Part shown: positions 8,348 to 16,692 of the stretch, piece by piece
Numbering within the stretch: the stretch's first letter is position 1
Layout of the letters: each line of letters starts with the position of its first letter
Notes under the pieces: generated by a model
Databases searched by the model: none
What the model was told of the DNA's origin: nothing
What the model saw: the letters and a program-made list of their open reading frames with translations, nothing else
Made by a program: the position numbers and the translations under genes
NCBI GenBank assembly: GCA_031375105.1
Contig: JANMHJ010000001.1
Span: 1 to 64,000, forward strand
Reading direction: 5' to 3'
DNA length: 64,000 bases
DNA from: JANMDU01 sp031375105
GTDB lineage: Bacteria > Pseudomonadota > Gammaproteobacteria > Burkholderiales > Burkholderiaceae_C

Positions 8348-9468
8348 AGACCCACATCCTTGAAGACGATGGCAAACACGGCGTTCACCAAAATCACCAC
8401 CGTGATAGAGGTGACCACCGATGCCGTCGTGCCTTGACCCAAGCTTTCGGTATTGGGCTTGACGCGCAAACCGTAATGACAACCGATGAGCGCAATCAAA
8501 ATGCCGAACACGACGGATTTGCTCATGGCCAGCGTGAGATTACTGATTTCCACCGCTTTGGGCAGCGCTTGCAAAAAGAATTGCGGCGAGATTTGCAGCG
8601 CAATGTCTGCCGCCAGCATACCGCCGAGCAAAGCCATCGCCGTTGTCCACACCGCGATCAATGGCATGGCAATGGCCAAAGCAATCGCACGCGGCATCAC
8701 CAGGCGAAAGCCATGCGGAATGCCCATGACGCGCATCGCATCCAATTCTTCGGTCACGCGCATCACGCCAATTTGCGCGGTGATGGCTGAGCCCGAGCGC
8801 CCGGCGATCAAAATCGCCGCCAGCATCGGCCCGAGCTCGCGCACCAAGCTCACACCGAGCAAATTCACAATGAAAGCATCTGCGCCAAACTGACGTAACT
8901 GCTGCGCACTCAAATAAGCCAAGACTACGCCGATCAAAAAGCCCACCAAGGCCGTGATCGGCATAGCGGTAGCGCCAATTTGATAAAGATGCCCAGAAAT
9001 ATCACGCCAGGGCGCTTCTTTGGGCGCGCGTGCAAAGCGCAGTAAATCAATGAAAAGCTGGCCAATCAGCCGCGTGAAGCCACGAAGATGCGAGATCACG
9101 GTGAGGATGATTTCGCCCAAGCTTAAAAACCTTTGATAAAGCGTGGGCGGTGCGGGCTGCGGCTTGGGTGCGGTAAATTGCGCCACACGCTGCAGCACCG
9201 CACGCTGGCTGGGCATGAGCTCCAGTTTCGCCGGCCAAGCACGACCCCAATGATTCCATAGCATCTGCGCGCCCAGATGATCCAGCCGCTGCATCAGGCG
9301 CAAATCCCAATGCGGCGCGGCGGGCAAGGCTGCTTTTAACTGCGCTTGCAATGCATACAGCACATCTTCACGGCTCAGTTGCCCTGCTGTCCAGCGCCCG
9401 AGCAAGAGCAGCCGAGCCTGGGCGTCGCCGGGCGCGGTCTGCTGTTCGATGCGGGGGATGTCGCTCAT
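8344..9468 (-). CDS. MlaE-family ABC permease with N-terminal STAS-like domain
   Basis: Inner-membrane permease of the MCE system. Residues 1-110 resemble a STAS-type domain fused ahead of the MlaE permease. The permease part carries the conserved GVSLVRELGPMLAAILIAGR and GSAITAQIGVMRVTEELDAM motifs and five or six membrane helices. The gene is first in an operon of permease, ATPase, MCE protein, lipoprotein and cyclic-nucleotide-binding protein, with overlaps or gaps under 20 bases throughout. The fused STAS-like region replaces the separate MlaB subunit of E. coli. Confidence 0.9.
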   Translation of the reverse strand: MSDIPRIEQQTAPGDAQARLLLLGRWTAGQLSREDVLYALQAQLKAALPAAPHWDLRLMQRLDHLGAQMLWNHWGRAWPAKLELMPSQRAVLQRVAQFTAPKPQPAPPTLYQRFLSLGEIILTVISHLRGFTRLIGQLFIDLLRFARAPKEAPWRDISGHLYQIGATAMPITALVGFLIGVVLAYLSAQQLRQFGADAFIVNLLGVSLVRELGPMLAAILIAGRSGSAITAQIGVMRVTEELDAMRVMGIPHGFRLVMPRAIALAIAMPLIAVWTTAMALLGGMLAADIALQISPQFFLQALPKAVEISNLTLAMSKSVVFGILIALIGCHYGLRVKPNTESLGQGTTASVVTSITVVILVNAVFAIVFKDVGL

Positions 9469-9610
9469 GAAAAGGGCTTGTTTTCAGCATCGTAGCCGCG
9501 AAAGTGCCATTTGGCATCTCAAAGCACGCGGCAAACTGCGAACCCCCCAAACGTGGGGTATGCGGACGGCCTTCTGGCATCGACCTGTGGCGCATATGCA
9601 TCATTGCAGC

Positions 9611-10603
9611 TCATGGCCAGACCTTGTTCAAGGCTTGCAGCGCCGCCACCAGCACAGGGCTGCCGGATGCCGATGGTGCATGCACGAAGCACAGGCAGCA
9701 AGGCAGCGAGACCCGATCTGCGATCACCAAGCCTCGCGATTGCGCCTCGCGCAATGCAATCGTGTCGCGCGCTAGGGAAAGTCCCACGCCCGAGCGCACC
9801 AAATCCAACATCGAGGCTTCTTGATCGACCAAAGCGGCGCGTTTGAGCTGCAAGCCCAGCGGCAGCATGACCGACTGCAGCAGGCGATGGTGCGCCGAGG
9901 CGGGCGGCGTCACAATCCACGGCAATTGCGCCAAACCGCGCCAATCTCGTCCCGCCACCTGCGGGCCCCAGCCTGCGGGTGCAATCACGCGGTAGCTGAA
10001 ATGGGCCAACTCGTTCACTATTAAATTCATAGCAGTCTGCGCAGATATATCAACGGGTAGAGGCATATTTCCTTCATAAAGATAGGGATTGATGCTGCTT
10101 ACAGTCTGCTCGGCTGCATTGCCGCGCAAGGCTTGAATGTCTTGCGCGGTGGCCAAATAAAAACCTACATCCAAGCCGCCTTGCTGTACCTTGGCCAGCA
10201 CATCGCCACTCATATGTTGAGACAGCTCGGTCTCGATCTGAGGCGCGGCCTCGACCAATTCCTTGAGAAACGCGCCTAGACGAATGAATTCAGGATCGAG
10301 GATGGTGCCGATGCGTAATGTGCCGCGCAAACTCGCATGTAGGCTGCGAGCCGCTTGGCCAAAGTCTTGGTAAGCCGTCAGCACTTTCTCCGCCTGCGGC
10401 AAGAGCGCTGCGCCATCGCGCGTCAGGGCCAAGCCACGCCCCGAACGCGCAAACAGCTGCAATTTCAAGCGTCCTTGCAGGGCTTTGAGTTGCAGGCTCA
10501 CTGCCGGCTGCGTCAGATGCAGAAGAATCGCCGCCTTGGAAACCGTGCCTTCACGCGCGACGGTAACAAAAGCTTGGAGGCTGAGTAAATCAGCATTATT
10601 CAT
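9611..10603 (-). CDS. LysR-family regulator (divergent to mmsA)
   Basis: A LysR-type transcriptional regulator with an N-terminal winged helix (residues 1-60: LQAFVTVAREGTVSKAAILL, then LTQPAVSLQLKALQ) and a substrate-binding-like effector domain. It is transcribed divergently from the methylmalonate-semialdehyde dehydrogenase gene across an 86-bp gap, so it probably controls it. Residues about 180-195 (VDISAQTAMNLIV) are encoded by a copy of the dispersed palindromic repeat (10018-10063), inserted in frame in the effector domain. Confidence 0.88.
   Translation of the reverse strand: MNNADLLSLQAFVTVAREGTVSKAAILLHLTQPAVSLQLKALQGRLKLQLFARSGRGLALTRDGAALLPQAEKVLTAYQDFGQAARSLHASLRGTLRIGTILDPEFIRLGAFLKELVEAAPQIETELSQHMSGDVLAKVQQGGLDVGFYLATAQDIQALRGNAAEQTVSSINPYLYEGNMPLPVDISAQTAMNLIVNELAHFSYRVIAPAGWGPQVAGRDWRGLAQLPWIVTPPASAHHRLLQSVMLPLGLQLKRAALVDQEASMLDLVRSGVGLSLARDTIALREAQSRGLVIADRVSLPCCLCFVHAPSASGSPVLVAALQALNKVWP
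10018..10063 (-). repeat. dispersed palindromic repeat, copy 2 (in LysR gene)
   Basis: On the minus strand it reads CCTCTACCCGTTGATATATC, TGCGCAGACTGCTATGAAT and TTAATAG. It is close to the intergenic copies at 24.2 and 54.4 kb. It sits in the LysR effector domain, sense to the gene. Confidence 0.8.
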
Positions 10604-10689
10604 AAATATTACTTATATCAAATTTTGCATAACTCATTGGACGATAGGTAAATCGCCTCGCAGAATGCTAGTATTTTATCGAGGTAATC
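10604..10689. promoter_or_regulatory. divergent LysR/mmsA control region
   Basis: An 86-bp AT-rich gap between divergent start codons. It contains ATAAATATTACTTAT, a LysR-box-like imperfect dyad, next to the regulator start. GAGG ahead of the mmsA ATG is its ribosome-binding site. Confidence 0.45.
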
Positions 10690-12195
10690 ATGAGCAACAC
10701 AAATATCGGTCACGCCATCAACGGGCATAGCATGGCTGGCACATCAGGCCGCACGCAGAGCGTTTTCAACCCGGCCACAGGCGCGGTTTCTGGGCAAGTG
10801 GCACTGGCATCGAGCGCCGAGGTCGCGCAAGCCGTGGCCGCCGCGCAAGCGGCATTCCCCGCCTGGGCAGACGCACCGCCGCTCAAGCGCGCGCGCGTGA
10901 TGTTCAAATTCTTGGAGCTTTTGAATCTGCACAAAGACGATCTGGCTCGCATGATCACCGCTGAGCATGGCAAGGTGTTTACCGATGCACAAGGCGAGGT
11001 CACGCGCGGCATTGAGATTGTGGAATTTGCCACCGGCATTGCACAGCTCTTGAAGGGCGATTACACCGAGCAAGTCGGCACCGGCATCGACAACTGGACG
11101 ATGCGCCAACCGCTGGGCGTGGTGGCAGGCATTACGCCGTTTAACTTTCCGGTGATGGTACCGATGTGGATGTTTCCGGTGGCGATTGCTGCCGGCAACA
11201 CCTTTGTTTTGAAGCCCAGCCCGATTGATCCGTCCCCTGCGCTTTTCATGGCCGAGTTGCTTAAAAAAGCGGGCTTGCCCGATGGCGTGTTCAACGTGGT
11301 GCAGGGCGACAAGGAAGCCGTGGATGCGCTGCTCGTGCACCCTGATGTGAAAGCAGTGAGCTTCGTGGGTTCCACGCCGATTGCGAATTACATCTATGAG
11401 ACCGGTGCGCATCATGGCAAGCGCGTGCAAGCCTTGGGCGGCGCGAAGAACCACATGATCGTCATGCCCGATGCAGACATGGATCAGGTGGTCGATGCCC
11501 TGATTGGCAGTGCATATGGCTCCGCTGGTGAGCGCTGCATGGCGATTTCGGTGGCGGTGTTGGTGGGCGATGTGGGCGAGCGCATCATGCCGCTGCTCAT
11601 TGAACGCACAAAAGCCTTGAAGATCAAAAACGGCACGAATCTCGATGCCGAAATGGGCCCGATCGTCACGAAAATCGCGCAAGACCGCATCACGGGCTAT
11701 ATCGCAGCAGGCGAACAAGAAGGCGCAAAGCTCTTGGTGGATGGCCGCAGTTTCCAGAGCAAAGAGTCAGGCTGCGAGCATGGCTTTTGGCTCGGCGGCA
11801 CGCTGTTTGACCATGTGCAGCCGCATCACAAAATTTATCGTGAAGAAATCTTCGGCCCCGTGCTCTCTTGCGTGCGCGTGAAAGACTTTGCTCACGCTGT
11901 CGATTTGGTCAACGCGCATGAATTCGCCAACGGCGTCAGCTGCTTCACCCGCGATGGCGGCGTGGCCCGCGAATTCGCCCGCCGCATCCAAGTCGGCATG
12001 GTCGGCGTGAACGTGCCCATCCCGGTGCCCATGGCTTGGCACGGCTTTGGTGGCTGGAAACGCAGCCTGTTTGGCGACATGCATGCCTACGGCGAAGAAG
12101 GCGTGCGCTTCTACACCCGCCAAAAATCCGTGATGCAGCGCTGGCCAGATTCGATAGGCAAAGGCGCTGAATTTGTGATGCCTGTATCAAAGTAA
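10690..12195 (+). CDS. mmsA: methylmalonate-semialdehyde dehydrogenase (CoA-acylating)
   Basis: Oxidises methylmalonate or malonate semialdehyde to propionyl- or acetyl-CoA in valine, beta-alanine and inositol catabolism. It is a full-length aldehyde dehydrogenase (501 aa) of the MmsA type: NAD-binding PFNFPVMVPMWMFPVAI, the SFVGSTPIANYIY loop, catalytic Cys283 in SAGERCMAIS, and the C-terminal VNVPIPVPMAWHGFGGWKRS block. A GAGG ribosome-binding site precedes the ATG. The GMC oxidoreductase follows on the same strand after 116 bases containing a hairpin. Confidence 0.93.
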   Translation: MSNTNIGHAINGHSMAGTSGRTQSVFNPATGAVSGQVALASSAEVAQAVAAAQAAFPAWADAPPLKRARVMFKFLELLNLHKDDLARMITAEHGKVFTDAQGEVTRGIEIVEFATGIAQLLKGDYTEQVGTGIDNWTMRQPLGVVAGITPFNFPVMVPMWMFPVAIAAGNTFVLKPSPIDPSPALFMAELLKKAGLPDGVFNVVQGDKEAVDALLVHPDVKAVSFVGSTPIANYIYETGAHHGKRVQALGGAKNHMIVMPDADMDQVVDALIGSAYGSAGERCMAISVAVLVGDVGERIMPLLIERTKALKIKNGTNLDAEMGPIVTKIAQDRITGYIAAGEQEGAKLLVDGRSFQSKESGCEHGFWLGGTLFDHVQPHHKIYREEIFGPVLSCVRVKDFAHAVDLVNAHEFANGVSCFTRDGGVAREFARRIQVGMVGVNVPIPVPMAWHGFGGWKRSLFGDMHAYGEEGVRFYTRQKSVMQRWPDSIGKGAEFVMPVSK

Positions 12196-12204
12196 CCCCC
12201 CTAT

Positions 12205-12290
12205 GTCGCCTAGCGGCTCCTTCCCCCAAGGGGGACGCCGCTGGTGGACTGGCAAAGCCAGATTCACGGCGGCTGCTGGCAAAGCCACTT
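12205..12290. repeat. palindromic intergenic element between mmsA and GMC gene
   Basis: CCCCCAAGGGGG, then a nested hairpin with inner stem CTGGC/GCCAG (12249-12253 and 12257-12261) and outer GCCGC/GCGGC (12237-12241 and 12269-12273). It resembles the GC-rich extragenic palindromes common in Comamonadaceae and may slow or end the mmsA transcript. It has no T-run, so it is not a classical terminator. Confidence 0.45.
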
Positions 12291-12311
12291 CCGTTTCCTA
12301 AGCTCAACGTC

Positions 12312-14033
12312 ATGACTTCAACGACATTCAACCACATCATCATTGGCGCTGGCACTGCAGGCTGTTTGCTGGCCAACCGGCTCACCGCTGACAATAGCAA
12401 GCGCGTTTTGCTGATTGAGGCGGGGCGCACGGATGACTACCACTGGATTCATATTCCTGTGGGCTATCTGTATTGCATTGGCAATCCGCGCACCGATTGG
12501 CTCTACAACACCGAGCCCGATGCGGGCTTGAATGGGCGCAGTTTGCGCTATCCACGCGGCAAGGTGTTGGGCGGTTGCAGCTCGATCAACGGCATGATTT
12601 ACATGCGCGGCCAAGCGCGTGACTACGACAGTTGGGCAGCAGCCACTGGCGATGATGCATGGAGCTGGAAGAGCAACTTGCCCGACTTCATGGCGCATGA
12701 AGATCACTATAAATTAGATAGCAAAGAACGCAAGAAATATAATGGGAAACCGCCTAAAAGTCTTGAAGATTTCGCCTTGATGCACGGCCACCCCAGCAAC
12801 TCTGGCGCCGCTAAGAGCACCGGCGAATGGCGCATAGAAAAGCAGCGTCTGAGCTGGGAGATTTTGGATGCTTTTTCACAAGCTGCGCAGCAAGCGGGCA
12901 TCCCAGCGAGCGAAGATTTCAACACCGGAGACAACGAAGGTGTGGGCTATTTTGAGGTGAACCAAAAGAGTGGCTTACGCTGGAATGCGGCCAAGGCGTT
13001 TTTGCGCCCCACCTGCTATGGTCGCCCCAATTTTGAAATGTGGACAGGTGCGCAAGTGGCCAAACTGCTGCTAGAGACCACGCCCAGTGGCCAACAGCGC
13101 TGCACCGGTGTGCAGGTGTGGAACGGCAAAGAAATGATCACAGCGCATGCCACGGGCGAGGTGATTTTGAGCGCAGGCGCGGTCGGCAGCCCGCAGATTT
13201 TGCAGCTCTCTGGCATTGGCGATGCACCTGCTTTGAAAGAGGCTGGTATTGAGCCGCTGGTCGATTTGAAAGGCGTGGGTGCGAATCTACAAGACCATCT
13301 GCAAATTCGCGCGGTTTACAAAGTGCAGGGCGTGAAAACGCTCAACACGATGGCGAATTCTCTGTGGGGCAAGGCCATGATCGGCTTGGAATACGCGCTC
13401 AAACGCACCGGTCCGATGAGCATGGCGCCCAGCCAACTCGGCGCTTTCACACGTTCTGATCCATCGCAGCCCTATGCGAATTTGGAATATCATGTGCAGC
13501 CGCTCTCACTCGATGCGTTTGGCGAGCCGCTGCACAATTTCCCCGCGTTCACAGCCAGCGTCTGCAATCTCAATCCCACCAGTCGCGGCAGCATTTCTCT
13601 CAGAACCAACAGCTTTGAAGATGCACCCGCGATTGCGCCGAATTACCTCAGCACAGAGGCTGACCGCAAAGTGGCTGCCGACAGCCTGCGCGTCACACGC
13701 CGCATTGCTGAGCAGCCCGCGCTGGCGAAATACAAGCCCGAAGAATTCAAACCCGGTGGGCAATACCAAAGCGATGCAGAGCTTGCAAAACTAGCGGGCG
13801 ATATCGCCACCACGATTTTTCATCCCGTTGGCACGGCCAAGATGGGGTGTGACGGCGATGCAACAGCGGTTGTGGATTCCCGCCTGCGCGTGCGCGATGG
13901 CAAGGGTGGACTGATCGCAGGTCTGCGTGTGGTGGATGCCAGCGTGATGCCCAGCATCACCAGCGGCAACACCAACTCGCCCACCCTCATGATCGCCGAG
14001 AAGGCCGCTCGTTGGATCGCCAAAGGCATGTGA
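12312..14033 (+). CDS. GMC-family FAD oxidoreductase
   Basis: Flavin-dependent alcohol or choline-type dehydrogenase. The FAD-binding Rossmann motif is IIIGAGTAGCLLANRL (residues 8-23). GMC signature 1 is YPRGKVLGGCSSINGMIYMRG and signature 2 is ILSAGAVGSPQILQLSGIG. The active-site region contains FHPVGTAKMG and the C-terminal block ASVMPSITSGNTNSPTLMIAEKAA. The substrate cannot be named. Residues about 132-148 (YKLDSKERKKYNGKPPK) match no part of a typical BetA-like protein as I recall it and are encoded by a dispersed repeat copy (12707-12754), an in-frame insertion in a surface region ahead of GEWRIEKQRLSW. Confidence 0.88.
   Translation: MTSTTFNHIIIGAGTAGCLLANRLTADNSKRVLLIEAGRTDDYHWIHIPVGYLYCIGNPRTDWLYNTEPDAGLNGRSLRYPRGKVLGGCSSINGMIYMRGQARDYDSWAAATGDDAWSWKSNLPDFMAHEDHYKLDSKERKKYNGKPPKSLEDFALMHGHPSNSGAAKSTGEWRIEKQRLSWEILDAFSQAAQQAGIPASEDFNTGDNEGVGYFEVNQKSGLRWNAAKAFLRPTCYGRPNFEMWTGAQVAKLLLETTPSGQQRCTGVQVWNGKEMITAHATGEVILSAGAVGSPQILQLSGIGDAPALKEAGIEPLVDLKGVGANLQDHLQIRAVYKVQGVKTLNTMANSLWGKAMIGLEYALKRTGPMSMAPSQLGAFTRSDPSQPYANLEYHVQPLSLDAFGEPLHNFPAFTASVCNLNPTSRGSISLRTNSFEDAPAIAPNYLSTEADRKVAADSLRVTRRIAEQPALAKYKPEEFKPGGQYQSDAELAKLAGDIATTIFHPVGTAKMGCDGDATAVVDSRLRVRDGKGGLIAGLRVVDASVMPSITSGNTNSPTLMIAEKAARWIAKGM
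12707..12754 (-). repeat. dispersed palindromic repeat, copy 3 (in GMC gene)
   Basis: On the minus strand it reads TTTCCCATTATATTTCTTGC and TTTGCTATCTAATTTATAG, closest to the copy at 16.6 kb. It is embedded in the GMC oxidoreductase gene without breaking the frame. Confidence 0.7.
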
Positions 14034-14200
14034 TCCGTGCGTGGATTGACAGCGTATGAAAGCAGCAGGGAAAATCCCGATAGCGCAATACTGTCAATCC
14101 ATTTACATTGTCACCACTTCTGCCTGAGATACTTAGGCTTGAGGGCTTGAGGAGACACAAAGAGTAGTACGGATCGATCACCTGCGGCCATCTACACAGC

Positions 14201-14229
14201 AAAAAGCCAGCCTACCCGGCTGGCTTTTT
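14201..14229. terminator. bidirectional terminator, GMC gene / GGDEF gene
   Basis: A perfect 11-bp stem AAAAAGCCAGC (14201-14211) with its complement at 14219-14229, a 7-base loop, and T-runs on both strands. It separates two convergent genes. Confidence 0.9.
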
Positions 14230-14253
14230 TCATGGGGGTTCATTCTGACTGGC

Positions 14254-15537
14254 TCAGCCCAACTCAGCCGCCTCCAGCGCCACACTCTTGCGTGAATAGC
14301 CATCCAGAATTGCTGCGCGTGAATTGAATTTTCTGGAAGCCAGCGCCAGCTCAGCAGCTTCGTGAAGCACATCTTGCGCCATCGAAAAGCTGTCAAATTC
14401 GCCCGCATGGGAGGTGTTCATATGGCCACGACGTGCCTCACGCCCGCTGGCCACGCGTGAAACGCCCACGCCAATATCCGCACGAAATTCGCGCGGATCG
14501 CTACTGAAGGCATTGAGCATATAGGGCCTGCGCACACCCGCAGTCAAGCGTAAGCCCAGAGTACGCAAATAGCTGGGTTGCTTGACGCTGTCCAGCACCA
14601 CCACAAAACTGGTATCGCTGTAGCGGCCCACCACGGCGGCATCGCTGGCCTGCTGACGGATGCGCGTCGCCATGCCATAAATCACCTGCTCCAAGCCGTT
14701 GTGGCCAAACTCCTGCCGCAGCACGGCGGTGTTGTAGATCTCTACGCAAATCACCGCCAATTCTTTGCGGTTTCTGCGTGCGCGTGCAATGGAGTCATCC
14801 ACCCGGCGAATAAAAGCGGCCCCGGTCAACAACTGGGTCAGCAGATCTTTCTCCCGGCTGGCCGCCAATGCGCGACTCATCCGGCGATGCATCGCATAGC
14901 GCCGCTTCATCGTATGGCAAATCAACACAACATAGAGCGCTGCGCACAAGGCGGCCAAGCCTTGTAAAAGCAGATTGCCATAAATCGCATGAAGCGCGGT
15001 CCCAAACAAGCCCATCACCGCAAAAATCATGGCTGCACAGGCCAGTGTCATAGGCATAGCAAAGCGATCACCCAGCAGCCAAGCGCGAAGCGCGAACCAA
15101 AATGCCATCACCGATGCGCCCGTCACCACCAAGCCCACCAGCTCCACTGCTTGTTGTAGGTCAGGCCAGAACTGCGCCAACAACAAACTCAGGCACACCA
15201 GCATCACCGCCAGCATGCCTCCGTCCACAATCGCATCGCGTTGCGCGGCACGCAGAAAATTACGCAAACCCATTGCAGCATAGGCGCTCGATAATGCGCT
15301 CAAAGCCATCACCCAGCGCAACTCCGAGGTCTTGGACATCCCGGGCATCAGCTGCGCAGCCAAGCCACTGCTAAACACGATAAACCATGCGCACAGCAAC
15401 ACAAAACCCACCACTTGCAAACCTCTGAACGACCGGTTGTAAGCGGCATAGAACAAAGTCAAGCAAGTGTAGGAAAAGTAGATGCCTACACAGCCACTCC
15501 ACAAAACGATTTCCAGATCAGTCACTGCAGTCTCCAC
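14254..15537 (-). CDS. membrane protein with degenerate GGDEF domain
   Basis: The first 210 residues form about six membrane helices of an unclassified sensor. A GGDEF-fold domain starts near residue 228 (DLLTQLLTGAAF in place of D-x-LTGLxNRR). The active-site motif is GRYSDTSF (304-311) instead of GG(D/E)EF, so the residues that bind the metal and GTP guanine are lost. It is probably not a diguanylate cyclase and could act as a receptor or scaffold. The lack of an RxxD inhibitory site fits this. It is a single gene between a terminator and a LysR gene. Confidence 0.75.
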   Translation of the reverse strand: METAVTDLEIVLWSGCVGIYFSYTCLTLFYAAYNRSFRGLQVVGFVLLCAWFIVFSSGLAAQLMPGMSKTSELRWVMALSALSSAYAAMGLRNFLRAAQRDAIVDGGMLAVMLVCLSLLLAQFWPDLQQAVELVGLVVTGASVMAFWFALRAWLLGDRFAMPMTLACAAMIFAVMGLFGTALHAIYGNLLLQGLAALCAALYVVLICHTMKRRYAMHRRMSRALAASREKDLLTQLLTGAAFIRRVDDSIARARRNRKELAVICVEIYNTAVLRQEFGHNGLEQVIYGMATRIRQQASDAAVVGRYSDTSFVVVLDSVKQPSYLRTLGLRLTAGVRRPYMLNAFSSDPREFRADIGVGVSRVASGREARRGHMNTSHAGEFDSFSMAQDVLHEAAELALASRKFNSRAAILDGYSRKSVALEAAELG

Positions 15538-15660
15538 TGAGTTTGATTCTGTGGCGAAACGAAGATGTTGTTTTTAAAGTCATTTGAAACATATTTTATT
15601 CGCTACAAGCTCTGTGGGCGCAATCTCCAGATGAATGGCATCACCACCGGAAGATTGGAA

Positions 15661-16566
15661 TCAGCGCTGCCAAAAACTAGTCTGCGCATAGTGATGCTTC
15701 AAGAAATCCACCCAGAGGCGCACACGCAGCGGCAAATGTTTGCGCTGCGGAAACACCGCATAAATGCCGTTGGGCGGCGCAGCAAAATCATTGAGCAGGC
15801 TGACCAGCTGGCCGCTTTCAATCTCACGCGCCACTTCCCACGTGCTGCGCCATGCAATGCCATGACCTGCCAAACACCAATCATGCAAAACCTGCCCATC
15901 GGAACAATCCAGCGGCCCGCCCGGGCGCACATGCTCGACCTGCCCGTCCACTGCAAAAGCCCAGCCGCGCGATTGCGAAGCGTCTGATGAAAGCATCAGG
16001 CAATCATGTTTGTGCAAATCTTGCGGATGCTCAGGCCTGCGTTGGCGCTGTAAATAAGCGGGCGCGGCGACGCACAACCGGCGGTTGTCAGCCAAGCGCA
16101 CACTGACCAGCGAAGAATCAGGCAAATCGCCCACACGCACCGCGCAGTCAAAGCCTTCAGCCGCAATATCCACCACGCGATCCGACAAATTCAGCGAGAT
16201 CGTCACGTCGCCATGCTGTTGGCGAAATTGCGGCACCAGTGGCGCCACATGCCGGCGGCCAAATCCAGCCGGCGCGGTGATCCGCAAATGCCCACTGGCT
16301 TTGACACCCCCCGCACTCACGCTGGCTTCGGCGTTGGATAAATCAGCAAGCAAACGCTGACAATCCTCCAAAAACGCGCTGCCCTCATGCGTCAGACAGA
16401 TGCGCCGCGTGGTGCGCACCATCAGCTTCACGCCGAGGCGCTCTTCCAATGCATCCAGCCTACGCCCTATGATGGCAGCGGCCACGCCCTCTGCTTGCGC
16501 AGCAGCAGTGAGGCTGCCTTTGGCGACGACGGCGACAAAGGTTTCTAGTTGCTTGAATTTGTCCAC
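15661..16566 (-). CDS. LysR-family regulator
   Basis: A typical 301-residue LysR protein. The winged helix spans residues 1-60 (LETFVAVVAKGSLTAAAQAE, then IIGRRLDALEERLGVKLMVR). A linker follows, then the effector-binding domain beginning at GHLRITAPAGFGRRHVAPL. It belongs to the CrgA/DmlR-like group by this layout. It lies downstream of purB on the same strand, separated by a repeat copy, with no obvious divergent target, so the regulon cannot be inferred. Confidence 0.88.
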   Translation of the reverse strand: MDKFKQLETFVAVVAKGSLTAAAQAEGVAAAIIGRRLDALEERLGVKLMVRTTRRICLTHEGSAFLEDCQRLLADLSNAEASVSAGGVKASGHLRITAPAGFGRRHVAPLVPQFRQQHGDVTISLNLSDRVVDIAAEGFDCAVRVGDLPDSSLVSVRLADNRRLCVAAPAYLQRQRRPEHPQDLHKHDCLMLSSDASQSRGWAFAVDGQVEHVRPGGPLDCSDGQVLHDWCLAGHGIAWRSTWEVAREIESGQLVSLLNDFAAPPNGIYAVFPQRKHLPLRVRLWVDFLKHHYAQTSFWQR

Positions 16567-16626
16567 AGCCTATTATGAATCTAGCGGTGATCGTTGATTC
16601 TTAGGTGTGCTTATATCGCAAGCAAG

Positions 16627-16676
16627 CGCTATCAATAAAATAGCAAACTAAGCACAATATATAACGGAAAACTGCC
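16627..16676 (-). repeat. dispersed palindromic repeat, copy 4 (intergenic)
   Basis: On the minus strand it reads TTTTCCGTTATATATTGTGC, TTAGTTTGCTATTTTATTG and ATAGCG. It is of the TAGTTTGCTAT subtype shared with the copies at 18.2 and 55.8 kb. It lies between purB and the downstream LysR gene. Confidence 0.8.
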
Positions 16677-16692
16677 CAATACCCTCAAAATT

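Noticed and set aside
9250..9275. Repeat-like GCGCAGATGCTATGGAATCA in the MlaE-like permease gene
   Set aside because: Only about 15 bases resemble the right part of the repeat, there is no palindromic arm, and the encoded residues look like normal family sequence.
10744..11718. Long open frame antisense to mmsA
   Set aside because: It is His-rich low-complexity shadow coding opposite a well conserved dehydrogenase, with no ribosome-binding site or known domain.
14254..15537. Active diguanylate cyclase
   Set aside because: The GG(D/E)EF residues are replaced by GRYSDTSF.
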